DNA of 56,547 bases from Lachnospiraceae bacterium (GCA_029008035.1 JAQXIY010000090.1:1-56547); one strand, 5' to 3'; counted from the first letter of the stretch, positions 33,099-40,902 are shown. Numbers and translations: made by a program. Notes: a model not told the origin generated them from the letters alone.

Positions 33099-33196
33099 AA
33101 AAGGACAGCCGACACCAATGGGGACAGGTACCAATGGCTCCAACTTGTTGGATGCCAGCTGGTACCTGTCCCTTCATCGGTGTCGGCTGTCCTTTT
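33099..33196. repeat. Nested palindrome at the nrdD terminator, carrying copy A of the dispersed 24-bp repeat
   Basis: Three nested stems: AAAAGGACAGCCGACACC (33099) with GGTGTCGGCTGTCCTTTT (33179); GGGACAGGTACCA (33121) with TGGTACCTGTCCC (33160); and TCCAAC-TT-GTTGGA at the tip. TTTTTG follows on the minus strand, so it also serves as a terminator 15 bp past the nrdD stop. The inner part contains GCCATTGGTACCTGTCCC (minus), shared with copies at 50956 and 51896. Confidence 0.8.
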
Positions 33197-33210
33197 ATTT
33201 TAAAATATGT

Positions 33211-35574
33211 TTATTTTTCGTTCACAAACCTCTGGATGTTAGATGCATTTACATATTTCTTAGCATCATCTCCATTCACCACAACCAGGGTGGGTGCCTG
33301 CATAACCCCATACTTCTGTGTCAGTTCCACTTCTTCCTCCGCATCAATCAAAACATAGTCTTCACCGGCAAGCATTTCCTTGGCCATAGCACAGTTTGGA
33401 CAGGTCTTGGTTGTAAACAGATACTTCACAGAGTTGGCAGGCTCTACCTTTACATCGTCCTTGGTGATGGTGACAATGTTCTTGGCCGGCTTCTTGAGTA
33501 CAGAATGCTCAATGTCATAGAGACGACGATTCTTGTACTCCTGGCTCTTGCCCTCGTTCCAGTTCTGCACCGGACGATAGTATCCTGTAATTCTGGAATA
33601 GACCTCAGCCTTTGCTCCGCAGTGCGGGCAGGTAAAGTGTTCTCCGGCGATATAGCCATGCTCCTTACATACAGAATAGGTAGGTGACATGGTGTAGTAT
33701 GGCAAGCGGTAGTTCTCTGCAATAGTGCGAACCAACTTAGCTGCAGACTCCCAACTGTCAAGCTTCTCTCCCAAGAATGCGTGGAATACCGTGCCGGATG
33801 TGTAAAGTGTCTGCAACTCATCCTGAATATCCAAAGCGTCAAAGATATCAGAGGTATATTCTACCGGCAAGTGAGAACTGTTGGTATAGAATGGAGTATC
33901 TCCCTCTTTGCCAGCTGTAATAATATCAGGATATTTCGCCACATCATGCTTAGCCAGACGATAGGTGGTAGACTCAGCCGGTGTAGCCTCAAGGTTATAT
34001 AAATCACCGTACTCCTCCTGGTAGTCGGAAAGGCGCTCACGCATGTGGTTCAACACAGCCTTTGTGAATTCCTGTGTTTCCTTGTGGGTCAAATCCTGTC
34101 CCAACCACTTGGCATTTAAGCCCACCTCATTCATACCAATCAAACCGATGGTAGAGAAGTGGTTGTCAAAAGATCCCAAGTATCTCTTAGTATATGGATA
34201 CAGTCCCTCTTCCAACAACTTGGAAATAACGCCTCTCTTAATCTTAAGAGAACGAGCGGAAATATCCATCATACGATCCAATCTTGCATAAAAATCAGCC
34301 TCATCCTTAGCCAGATATGCAATACGAGGCATATTGATGGTAACAACACCCACAGAACCGGTGCTCTCTCCCGAACCAAAGAAGCCGCCGGACTTCTTCC
34401 GAAGTTCTCTTAAGTCCAGTCTCAAACGGCAGCACATAGAACGCACATCGCTGGGCTCCATGTCGGAGTTGATGTAGTTGCTAAAGTAAGGTGTGCCATA
34501 CTTGGCTGTCATTTCAAACAAGAGACGATTGTTCTCTGTGTCAGACCAATCAAAGTCTCTGGTGATAGAATAGGTAGGAATTGGATACTGGAATCCACGG
34601 CCATTGGCATCTCCCTCAATCATGGTCTCGAGGAATGCCTTGTTGACCATATCCATCTCTTTCTTACAATCCTTATACTTAAAGTCCATTTCCTTGCCGC
34701 CTACAATAGCAGGAAGTTCTGCCAAGTCTCCCGGAACTGTCCAGTCCAAGGTGATGTTAGAAAATGGAGCCTGTGTACCCCAACGACTAGGTGTGTTCAC
34801 ACCGTATACAAAAGCCTCAATACACTTCTTAACTTCTCCGTAAGTAAGGTTATCTACCTTAACAAAAGGAGCCAAATATGTATCAAAGGAAGAAAAAGCC
34901 TGAGCGCCGGCCCACTCATTCTGCATAATGCCCAGGAAGTTCACCATCTGGTTGCACAATACGGAAAGATGCGCCGCCGGTGCGGAAGTAATCTTGCCTG
35001 TGATACCTCCCAATCCTTCCTGAATCAACTGCTTCAAAGACCATCCGGCACAGTATCCGGTAAGCATGGACAAATCGTGAATATGAATATCTGCATTGCG
35101 GTGTGCCTCGGCAATCTCTTCATCATAAATCTCTGACAACCAGTAGTTGGCGGTCACTGCACCGGAGTTGCTGAGAATCAGTCCTCCTACGGAATATGTC
35201 ACGGTGGAGTTCTCCTTTACACGCCAATCCTCAACCTTAACGTAACTGTTGATGACATCCTTATAATCAAGAATGGTGGACTTCATATTACGCATCTTTT
35301 CTCTCTGCTTACGATAGAGAATGTATGCCTTTGCCACCTCTGTATATCCTGTCTGCTCCAGAACCGTCTCCACACTGTCCTGAATCATCTCAACAGAAAT
35401 CTTCCCATCCTTAATCTTATTCTGGAAGTGCGCAGAAACCCGCAGAGACAATAATCCAATAATATCGTCATTGTATGCCATCTGTGTGGCATCAAACGCC
35501 TTGGCAATGGCATCGTTAATCTTGCCCAGATTGAATTCTGTAACTTCCCCATCTCTTTTCACAACTTGAAACAT
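33211..35574 (-). CDS. nrdD: Anaerobic ribonucleoside-triphosphate reductase with C-terminal glutaredoxin-like domain
   Basis: 787 residues. An N-terminal ATP-cone domain (VVKRDGEVTEFNLGKINDAI) is followed by the class III catalytic domain. The glycyl-radical region is SRITGYYRPVQNW, and a zinc-ribbon-like CKEH...CPHC precedes it. The last about 85 residues form a thioredoxin/glutaredoxin fold with a CPNC motif in YLFTTKTCPNCAMAKEML, an uncommon fusion that may supply reducing power in place of formate (inference). The ATG at 35574 with AAAGGTGG is preferred over the GTG at 35586. The activase NrdG is not adjacent. Its promoter carries NrdR-like sites. Confidence 0.93.
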   Translation of the reverse strand: MFQVVKRDGEVTEFNLGKINDAIAKAFDATQMAYNDDIIGLLSLRVSAHFQNKIKDGKISVEMIQDSVETVLEQTGYTEVAKAYILYRKQREKMRNMKSTILDYKDVINSYVKVEDWRVKENSTVTYSVGGLILSNSGAVTANYWLSEIYDEEIAEAHRNADIHIHDLSMLTGYCAGWSLKQLIQEGLGGITGKITSAPAAHLSVLCNQMVNFLGIMQNEWAGAQAFSSFDTYLAPFVKVDNLTYGEVKKCIEAFVYGVNTPSRWGTQAPFSNITLDWTVPGDLAELPAIVGGKEMDFKYKDCKKEMDMVNKAFLETMIEGDANGRGFQYPIPTYSITRDFDWSDTENNRLLFEMTAKYGTPYFSNYINSDMEPSDVRSMCCRLRLDLRELRKKSGGFFGSGESTGSVGVVTINMPRIAYLAKDEADFYARLDRMMDISARSLKIKRGVISKLLEEGLYPYTKRYLGSFDNHFSTIGLIGMNEVGLNAKWLGQDLTHKETQEFTKAVLNHMRERLSDYQEEYGDLYNLEATPAESTTYRLAKHDVAKYPDIITAGKEGDTPFYTNSSHLPVEYTSDIFDALDIQDELQTLYTSGTVFHAFLGEKLDSWESAAKLVRTIAENYRLPYYTMSPTYSVCKEHGYIAGEHFTCPHCGAKAEVYSRITGYYRPVQNWNEGKSQEYKNRRLYDIEHSVLKKPAKNIVTITKDDVKVEPANSVKYLFTTKTCPNCAMAKEMLAGEDYVLIDAEEEVELTQKYGVMQAPTLVVVNGDDAKKYVNASNIQRFVNEK

Positions 35575-35649
35575 CCCAAAATCCACCTTTCAAATACCTT
35601 ATCCGATGTTTTGTGCATTTTCTCTGACGAAAACGCCATTTGTAGGTTT

Positions 35650-35678
35650 ATTGTACCAAAATATAGTGCAAGGGTCAA
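35650..35678 (-). promoter_or_regulatory. Promoter of nrdD
   Basis: TTGACC (35673-35678), 17 bp, TACAAT (35650-35655) on the minus strand, about 76 bp upstream of the start. The NrdR-like box at 35654 overlaps the -10 and spacer. Confidence 0.75.
35654..35669 (-). promoter_or_regulatory. NrdR box 1, overlapping the nrdD core promoter
   Basis: The 16-mer matches 11-12 positions of the NrdR consensus acaCwAtATaTwGtgt, including the CwA and ATwG core. It lies over the -10 and spacer, where binding would block polymerase. NrdR senses dATP/ATP. Confidence 0.6.
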
Positions 35679-35685
35679 CACGAAA

Positions 35686-35701
35686 TCACAACATATTGTA
35701 T
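35686..35701 (-). promoter_or_regulatory. NrdR box 2, upstream of the -35
   Basis: The 16-mer TCACAACATATTGTAT matches 13 of 16 consensus positions. It is 16 bp from box 1, 32 bp centre to centre, the three-turn spacing usual for paired NrdR sites. Confidence 0.65.
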
Positions 35702-35771
35702 TTATATGTTTTTTCGTGAAGACCCTTGTAAACATAGGATTTCATTGTTAAGTTTAGTTTATTTTTAATTT

Positions 35772-36629
35772 TTATCTGGTATTTAGGAAGATTTGCTCTT
35801 GTAATGCCCCCACATCGGAGGGGTAAAGTTTTAGATAGGCTGTCATCTTTTCCTTGGCCTCTGCAAAGTTACCCGTATATTCCAAAGCTGCAATCTCGCC
35901 CCGAAGAAGTTTCTGACGATCTGTGGGATTCTTCTGCTGCAGACCTTTTTGGTAGTACTTCAGCGCTTTGTCATAATCCCCGGACTCCATAGCAATATCC
36001 CCCAGCAAAGCCAAAGCCTCGTCAGACGACTTATCTTTTAAGTTTTCCAACTGCTTGGACGCATTGTCATAATCCTTCATCTCCAGATAGACACGCCCCC
36101 GACCCAGATAGTTTTCCTTGCTCTTTCCTTTGATATCCAAAGCCTGTTGTAAGTATGTCTCTCCTTCCTCCCGGTATCCCTGGGCTGCCAGATTGCGGTA
36201 TATCAAAATATACATATCGTAATCTGACTCATCTCTGACAATGGCTTCCTTGTAATCTGCCAGCGCCTTCTTCAGCTTCCCCTCTTTCAGATAGACGCTT
36301 CCCCGAAGGAAACAAGGGCGCGGGTCATTTTCATCGTATTTCATGATGGCGGTATATTGCTTGACGGCCTCATCAATTTTTCCGAGATTGTACTGTGCTG
36401 CCGCCTTGTAGAAGCAAGTATCAACAACCTGCTCATTCACCTTTCCCCCGGCCATTTCCACACTCTTATCAAAGTGCTTAATAGCTTCCTCATAGTCTTG
36501 CTTTTCCATAGCAGCAATTCCTGCTTCCTTTTCTTCCTGTATGGTGGTGCCGGTATTGATGGAGCACCCGGAAAATAAAAATGCCGTTACAAGCAGACAA
36601 CATAAGCCCGTTCTTTTTCTCGTGTTCAT
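35772..36629 (-). CDS. TPR-repeat lipoprotein
   Basis: 285 residues from the ATG at 36629 (MNTRKRTGLCCLLVTAFLFSGCS), with SD GAGGAAG; the upstream in-frame extension has no SD. The signal peptide ends in a lipobox FSGC, so it is a membrane-anchored lipoprotein facing outwards. The rest is about six TPR repeats (e.g. AMEKQDYEEAIKHFDKSVEM, GSVYLKEGKLKKALADYKEA, GDIAMESGDYDKALKYYQKG). It may scaffold an envelope complex; the partner is unknown. It stands divergent to the amidase gene. Confidence 0.87.
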   Translation of the reverse strand: MNTRKRTGLCCLLVTAFLFSGCSINTGTTIQEEKEAGIAAMEKQDYEEAIKHFDKSVEMAGGKVNEQVVDTCFYKAAAQYNLGKIDEAVKQYTAIMKYDENDPRPCFLRGSVYLKEGKLKKALADYKEAIVRDESDYDMYILIYRNLAAQGYREEGETYLQQALDIKGKSKENYLGRGRVYLEMKDYDNASKQLENLKDKSSDEALALLGDIAMESGDYDKALKYYQKGLQQKNPTDRQKLLRGEIAALEYTGNFAEAKEKMTAYLKLYPSDVGALQEQIFLNTR

Positions 36630-36709
36630 AATACTTCCTCGTAATTTGTCAAATCTTATTTCATTATAGCCCAACCCCGGTGTTTTGTATAGAACCACAA
36701 AATGCAGTT

Positions 36710-36737
36710 CACTTTCTTCAGGGAAATGCATAGACTA
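36710..36737 (+). promoter_or_regulatory. Sigma-K-like promoter of the amidase gene
   Basis: CAC (36710-36712), 16 bp, CATAGACTA (36729-36737) matches the mother-cell pattern AC-N16-CATAnnnTA. It is 27 bp upstream of the ATG at 36764, with SD AAAGG. No sigma-A match is as good. Confidence 0.45.
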
Positions 36738-36763
36738 TTAAAAACATATGCAAAGGTTTTCTC

Positions 36764-37795
36764 ATGCCTAAAACCATTATTATAGACCCCGGACACGGGG
36801 GATTTGATCCGGGCGCTGTCTACGGCGACCGACGGGAAAAGGATGACAATCTCAGATTAGCCCTGGCGGTAGGTCAGGAATTGGAAAACGCAGGATACAA
36901 CATTGTATATACCAGAACAGATGACCGATATGATTCACCCTATGACAAGGCTCAAATTGCCAACAATGCCGGGGGTGATTTGTTTTTGTCTTTCCATAGG
37001 AACTTTGCAGAGCGCCCGGATTTATATCACGGAGTGCAGGCCCTTGTATATGACAAAAACCCACTAGCTCTTCGGGTGGCGAAAGATGTAAATGAGGAAT
37101 TGGAAAAGATCGGATTTGACAACTTGGGCATCGAGTCCAGAAAAGAGTTGGTAGTATTGCGGCGCACCAATATGCCTGCCGTTCTCCTGGAGGTTGGCTT
37201 TATCAACTCCTCTGTGGACAATCAGATTTTTGATGATAAGTTTTCTGCTATGACCAATGCCATTGCTACAGGAGTGGAACAGGCCTTTCCTTTGAACGAC
37301 AGTGCCTCAGTCCAACCGTCCACAGAAACTCAGGCTGCCAATCAAGAGCCGCCTATGATGCCGCCACCTGAGCCTATGCCAAACAGAATGATGCAGGAAA
37401 ACATGATGCCAAACAATACCATGACAGACAGAAACGCAAGGCAGGATATGACCCGCCAGCCTATGAACAACAATGATAGAATGATGAATGATATGCGCCT
37501 CTCCTTAAATGGCATTCAGTGTGAACTGGTCCCCAATCGTCCGGTTCGACCGGAGCCTCGGATGTGGTACTACGTGCAGGTGGGATTGTTCCGATATCCC
37601 GAAAACGCCGTCTACCTAATGGAACAGTTGAAGCAACAGGGGTATTCCAGTATCTGGCGAAGAGTGGGCGGACTAATCGCCATCTGGGTCGGACCTATGG
37701 AAACCTTGGACGAAGCCGTAGCAATGCAACAGAAATTACAAGCTGACGGATACGACACTTTAATCGTCACCGGGGACTACATTTCCCGTTCATAA
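36764..37795 (+). CDS. N-acetylmuramoyl-L-alanine amidase with C-terminal SPOR domain (CwlC-like)
   Basis: 343 residues. Amidase_3 domain (about 1-180): zinc His in IIIDPGHGGFDPGAV, the REKDDNL glutamate, SFHRNF, and catalytic Glu in AVLLEVGFINSS. No signal peptide precedes it. A linker of about 60 residues (200-260) is very rich in Met, Pro and Asn (PPMMPPPEPMP, MMQENMMPNN). The C-terminal SPOR domain (about 270-340) has WYYVQVGLFRYPENA and IAIWVGPMETLDEA. The missing signal, SPOR end and mother-cell promoter resemble Bacillus CwlC, which lyses the mother cell at the end of sporulation. That functional match is an inference. Confidence 0.86.
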   Translation: MPKTIIIDPGHGGFDPGAVYGDRREKDDNLRLALAVGQELENAGYNIVYTRTDDRYDSPYDKAQIANNAGGDLFLSFHRNFAERPDLYHGVQALVYDKNPLALRVAKDVNEELEKIGFDNLGIESRKELVVLRRTNMPAVLLEVGFINSSVDNQIFDDKFSAMTNAIATGVEQAFPLNDSASVQPSTETQAANQEPPMMPPPEPMPNRMMQENMMPNNTMTDRNARQDMTRQPMNNNDRMMNDMRLSLNGIQCELVPNRPVRPEPRMWYYVQVGLFRYPENAVYLMEQLKQQGYSSIWRRVGGLIAIWVGPMETLDEAVAMQQKLQADGYDTLIVTGDYISRS

Positions 37796-37799
37796 AAAA

Positions 37800-37825
37800 T
37801 ATCCCCTGCCCGGTGGCAGGGGATA
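37800..37825 (-). terminator. Terminator of the CNNM/CorC-type gene
   Basis: 11-bp perfect GC-rich stem TATCCCCTGCC / GGCAGGGGATA with a 4-nt loop, followed on the minus strand by TTTTTTATG. It may also stop the converging amidase transcript. Confidence 0.9.
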
Positions 37826-37835
37826 CCTGTATGTT

Positions 37836-39104
37836 CTAAATTTCTTCATCTCTCATGGGCAGCTTCAAACGAACCTTGGTGATTCGCTTGTTGTCCACGG
37901 CTTCCACTCGAAGGATAACGCCGTCTCCTGTTACATAAATCTCTCCCTTTTGTGGAAAATGATCAAACAATCCCGTGAGATAACCTCCGATAGTATCATA
38001 ATCTTCGGAAGAGAAATCCAAGTCAAGCTTGTCGCACAGATCCTCCAGATTCATAGAACCTAGCACATCGTATTCTCTATCGTTCACCGGAATGATATCA
38101 TCAACCTCATTTCCGTCAAACTCATCGCGAATCTCTCCCACCAATTCTTCCAACAAGTCCTCTAAGGTCACCATGCCGGCAACTGCGCCATACTCATCCA
38201 GCACAACTGCAAGGCTTAAACGCTCACGGCGCATCTCCTCAAACAATTCCGACGTGTTCTTCTGTTCATATGTGAAATACACTTTGCGAAGATAATCTCG
38301 TATAGAGAAGCTCTCATCTTTGGGAGCCAAAATCATATCCTTCATATTGATGAGGCCTATGATATTGTCCGTGTCCTCTTCATACACCGGAAGTCTGGTA
38401 AACATATCCTCCTGAAAGACCTCCAAAAGCTTGTCATATGACCAATTCACATTGACCACTGTCATGTCGATACGGGGAATCATAATCTCCTTGGCTGTGG
38501 CATCAGTAAAATCAAAAATGTTATGAATGTACTCTCTCTCTTCCCCTTCAATCACGCCACTTTCATGGCTCACATCCACCAGTGTTCTCAACTCCTCTTC
38601 TGTGATGGCCCCCTCATTGTTGTTTGGGTCCACCCGCAGGAGTCGTAAAAACAACATAGCCAGCCAATTAATAACAAAAATAACCGGCGTCAAGATCACC
38701 ATCAACGCATAAATAATCTTCACATAGCGCAGGGATATTCGGTTGGCCTTCAAAGTGGCCATAGTTTTCGGAGAAATTTCCCCGAAAATCAGAATCAAAA
38801 TGGTAAGAATACCTGTGGCAATTCCGGCTCCCACACTTCCCAACAAACGGATAGCAAGGGTTGTGGCAAGGGAAGAAGCTGACAAATTCACTATGTTATT
38901 TCCTATGAGAATGGCAGATAACATCTTACTGGAATCCTCCGTCACCTGTAATACAAGTTGAGCCCGCTTATCACCCTCATCTGCCATATTCTTCATTTTG
39001 ATTTTATTTACCGTTGTCAAAGCCGTCTCCGCAGAAGAAAAGAAAGCGGAGAGAAACAAAAGAATCGCTAAAACAATAAATTGCAGTATCGACACCGTGT
39101 CCAA
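37836..39104 (-). CDS. Hemolysin/CNNM-CorC family membrane protein with CBS pair
   Basis: 422 residues. The N-terminal DUF21/CNNM domain (about 1-190) has four helices and the signature FFSSAETALTTVNKIK. A CBS pair follows (about 205-330: MIPRIDMTVVNVNWSYDKLLEVF, DNIIGLINMKDMI, GAVAGMVTLEDLLEELVGEI). The CorC_HlyC domain closes it (about 345-415). Archaeal and human members move Mg2+ or regulate transport; the word hemolysin is historical. A TTG start at 39104 with SD GAGAGGTGA is likely. It stands alone between two terminators. Confidence 0.9.
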   Translation of the reverse strand: MDTVSILQFIVLAILLFLSAFFSSAETALTTVNKIKMKNMADEGDKRAQLVLQVTEDSSKMLSAILIGNNIVNLSASSLATTLAIRLLGSVGAGIATGILTILILIFGEISPKTMATLKANRISLRYVKIIYALMVILTPVIFVINWLAMLFLRLLRVDPNNNEGAITEEELRTLVDVSHESGVIEGEEREYIHNIFDFTDATAKEIMIPRIDMTVVNVNWSYDKLLEVFQEDMFTRLPVYEEDTDNIIGLINMKDMILAPKDESFSIRDYLRKVYFTYEQKNTSELFEEMRRERLSLAVVLDEYGAVAGMVTLEDLLEELVGEIRDEFDGNEVDDIIPVNDREYDVLGSMNLEDLCDKLDLDFSSEDYDTIGGYLTGLFDHFPQKGEIYVTGDGVILRVEAVDNKRITKVRLKLPMRDEEI

Positions 39105-39153
39105 TGAAAAATCACCTCTCTAAATACAAATTTACTAAACCAATAATTATTTC

Positions 39154-40407
39154 TTATTCTGTGACATCTGCAGAGTGCAAATATTTTTCCTGCTCCTCTG
39201 TCAAGGTATCGATGGAAATGCCCAAAAACTTCAGTTTGCGATTTGCCACTTCCATATCCACCTCTCGCGGCACAACGATTAACTTGTCTGTAAGTTCTTT
39301 GATGTGCTCTACCAAATACTTGGCAGACAACGCCTGAATCGCAAAGCTCATATCCATAATCTCTGCGGGGTGTCCATCTCCGCAGGCTAGATTTACCAAG
39401 CGTCCCTCTCCCAGCACATAAACGAAAGTATCCTTCTTCACTTCATAACCAACGATGTTCTGTCTCTGGTCAATGGTGGATAGAGCCATCTCACGGAGAC
39501 GCTTCATGTCAATCTCCACGTCAAAATGTCCGGCATTGCAAAGAATTGCTCCGTTTTTCATCTGTAAGAAATCCTCTTCGTCAATGACACCTGCACAGCC
39601 CGTAACTGTCACAAAGAAATCTCCCAAAGCAGCCGCCTCTTTCATAGGCATCACCTCAAATCCATCCATCACAGCCTCAATGGCCTTGATTGGATCCACC
39701 TCAGTGACAATAACCTTTGCTCCCAGGCCCTTGGCACGCATAGCAACTCCTTTTCCACACCATCCATAGCCGGCAACCACCACATACTTACCGGCCACAA
39801 TCAAATTGGTAGTGCGGTTAATGCCATCCCACACCGACTGCCCTGTACCATAGCGGTTGTCAAACAAATGCTTGCAGTCTGCATTGTTTACCATCACCAT
39901 AGGGAATTGCAGCTGATCATCCTTAGCCATAGCCATGAGACGAATAATACCTGTAGTAGTCTCTTCGCATCCTCCAATGACATACGGAATCTTGTCTGTC
40001 ATCTTGGTGTGAAGCATATGCACCAAATCACCACCATCATCGATGATAATGTTGCAGTTGTGCTCCAACACTTTGGTAATATGACGCTGGTATTCCTCCT
40101 CCGTGGACTGATACCAAGCATATACACTCAAGCCTGCCGCCACCAATGCTGCCGCCACATCATCCTGAGTGGACAGTGGGTTGGACCCGGTGATATACAT
40201 CTGAGCTCCACCTGCTGCCAAGACCTTGCACAGATACGCTGTCTTAGCCTCCAAATGAATAGAGAGTGCAATGCGAACCCCCTCAAAAGGTCTCTCCTTG
40301 GTAAAATCTTCTTCTAAAGAACGAAGAAGAGGGCAGTTCTTGCGCACCCAGTCAATCTTGTGCTCCCCGGATTCTGCCAAATTAATATCTCGAATTTCGT
40401 AATCCAT
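39154..40407 (-). CDS. ahcY: S-adenosylhomocysteine hydrolase
   Basis: 417 residues, the shorter bacterial form without the about 40-residue insert. KIDWVRKNCPLLRSLEEDF at the start, SIHLEAKTAYL in the substrate domain, NAD-binding GYGWCGKGVAMRAKGLGAKVIVTEVD in the centre, and GHFDVEID and the C-terminal RKLKFLGISIDTLTEEQEKYL. It splits SAH to adenosine and homocysteine, removing an inhibitor of methyltransferases. SD AAAGGAGTACAT. It is monocistronic, with a strong promoter upstream. mtnA in the same window covers the parallel MTA salvage route. Confidence 0.96.
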   Translation of the reverse strand: MDYEIRDINLAESGEHKIDWVRKNCPLLRSLEEDFTKERPFEGVRIALSIHLEAKTAYLCKVLAAGGAQMYITGSNPLSTQDDVAAALVAAGLSVYAWYQSTEEEYQRHITKVLEHNCNIIIDDGGDLVHMLHTKMTDKIPYVIGGCEETTTGIIRLMAMAKDDQLQFPMVMVNNADCKHLFDNRYGTGQSVWDGINRTTNLIVAGKYVVVAGYGWCGKGVAMRAKGLGAKVIVTEVDPIKAIEAVMDGFEVMPMKEAAALGDFFVTVTGCAGVIDEEDFLQMKNGAILCNAGHFDVEIDMKRLREMALSTIDQRQNIVGYEVKKDTFVYVLGEGRLVNLACGDGHPAEIMDMSFAIQALSAKYLVEHIKELTDKLIVVPREVDMEVANRKLKFLGISIDTLTEEQEKYLHSADVTE

Positions 40408-40454
40408 ATGTACTCCTTTATTTCTCCCGTTATAAACGAAAATTTCTCAAATGT

Positions 40455-40483
40455 ATTATAGCCCACCTAGGGGTTTACTGCAA
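40455..40483 (-). promoter_or_regulatory. Promoter of ahcY
   Basis: TTGCAG (40478-40483), 17 bp, perfect TATAAT (40455-40460) on the minus strand, 48 bp upstream of the start. The -35 overlaps a 9-bp inverted-repeat arm (see next entry). Confidence 0.8.
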
Positions 40484-40553
40484 TAACGTGAATAAAATCC
40501 GTAATAAGCGTGGTGTAGGGTTACAATTGATGTGACACCTACAAGTTATTGCA
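40479..40553. repeat. Nested inverted repeats in the ahcY upstream region
   Basis: TGCAATAAC (40479-40487) and GTTATTGCA (40545-40553) pair, and inside them TGTAGG (40514) and CCTACA (40538). One outer arm covers the ahcY -35. No T-run follows. This may be a two-site operator or a transcribed leader of the toxin mRNA. No regulator is identified. Confidence 0.5.
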
Positions 40554-40573
40554 ACGGTAGTGTTGCATTTACC

Positions 40574-40601
40574 TTGCAAATTTACAAACTCGTGTTATAA
40601 T
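40574..40601 (+). promoter_or_regulatory. Promoter of the antisense RNA
   Basis: TTGCAA (40574-40579), 16 bp, perfect TATAAT (40596-40601). It points at the terminator at 40670-40707 with no reading frame between. Confidence 0.8.
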
Positions 40602-40607
40602 GAACTT

Positions 40608-40707
40608 AACAGGAAAGCCGATAGATAGGTAGGGCTATCTACTCCGGCGAAAAGTAATAGTTATGAAATAACCATCCGTTCTTTCCGGGGCAGGATGGTT
40701 ATTTTTT
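40608..40707 (+). ncRNA. Predicted antisense RNA antitoxin, about 100 nt
   Basis: Starts about 7 nt past the -10 and ends at the T-run of the hairpin at 40670-40707. A first hairpin (GCCG/CGGC with AGATAG/CTATCT, 40617-40648) and the terminator hairpin are the two structured parts. It is complementary to the last three sense codons, the stop and the 3' untranslated region of the toxin mRNA on the other strand. That is the layout of TxpA/RatA and BsrG/SR4 pairs in Bacillus. Expression is inferred. Confidence 0.7.
40670..40707 (+). terminator. Terminator of the antisense RNA
   Basis: 8-bp stem AACCATCC (40670-40677) / GGATGGTT (40693-40700) followed by ATTTTTTATG on the plus strand. On the minus strand the run after it is poor, so toxin transcripts should continue to the hairpin at 40617-40648. 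Confidence 0.85.
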
Positions 40708-40785
40708 ATGTGTTAAAGTAACAACTAGCGTAACAACAGCACACATCATCATTACAAATACAAATAAATCCGAATATGTAACCAT
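40699..40785 (-). CDS. Holin-like small membrane toxin of a type I toxin-antitoxin pair
   Basis: 28 residues: MVTYSDLFVFVMMMCAVVTL then VVTLTHKK. A single hydrophobic helix (about 7-24) with a basic end is the pattern of the Firmicutes putative holin-like toxin family (TxpA/BsrG-type, Hol_Tox). The SD AAGGAGG lies 9 nt upstream. The stop codon is inside the antisense RNA's terminator stem. Such peptides damage the membrane when translated. The family call rests on the motif MVTYSDLF...M..C.V.TL....THKK and the opposed RNA. Confidence 0.78.
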   Translation of the reverse strand: MVTYSDLFVFVMMMCAVVTLVVTLTHKK

Positions 40786-40872
40786 TGGCATCATCCTCCT
40801 TCACAGGCTCAGAGAAGATGCACCATCCCTCGGCTTCCCAGCTAAATTCACTATTCTATTTTTACTACAACA

Positions 40873-40892
40873 AGCCCCTATTTCTAGGGGCT
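40873..40892 (-). terminator. Terminator of the giant subtilase gene
   Basis: AGCCCCTA / TAGGGGCT with loop TTTC, just past the stop at 40903. On the minus strand the run after it is TGTTGTAG, so strength is moderate. It insulates the toxin gene downstream. Confidence 0.65.
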
Positions 40893-40902
40893 GTTGGACT
40901 TT

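Noticed and set aside
40408-40570. SAH or SAM riboswitch before ahcY
   Set aside because: The -10 element is only 48 bp from the start codon, leaving too short a leader; the paired segments do not match the known aptamer cores as far as I can judge.
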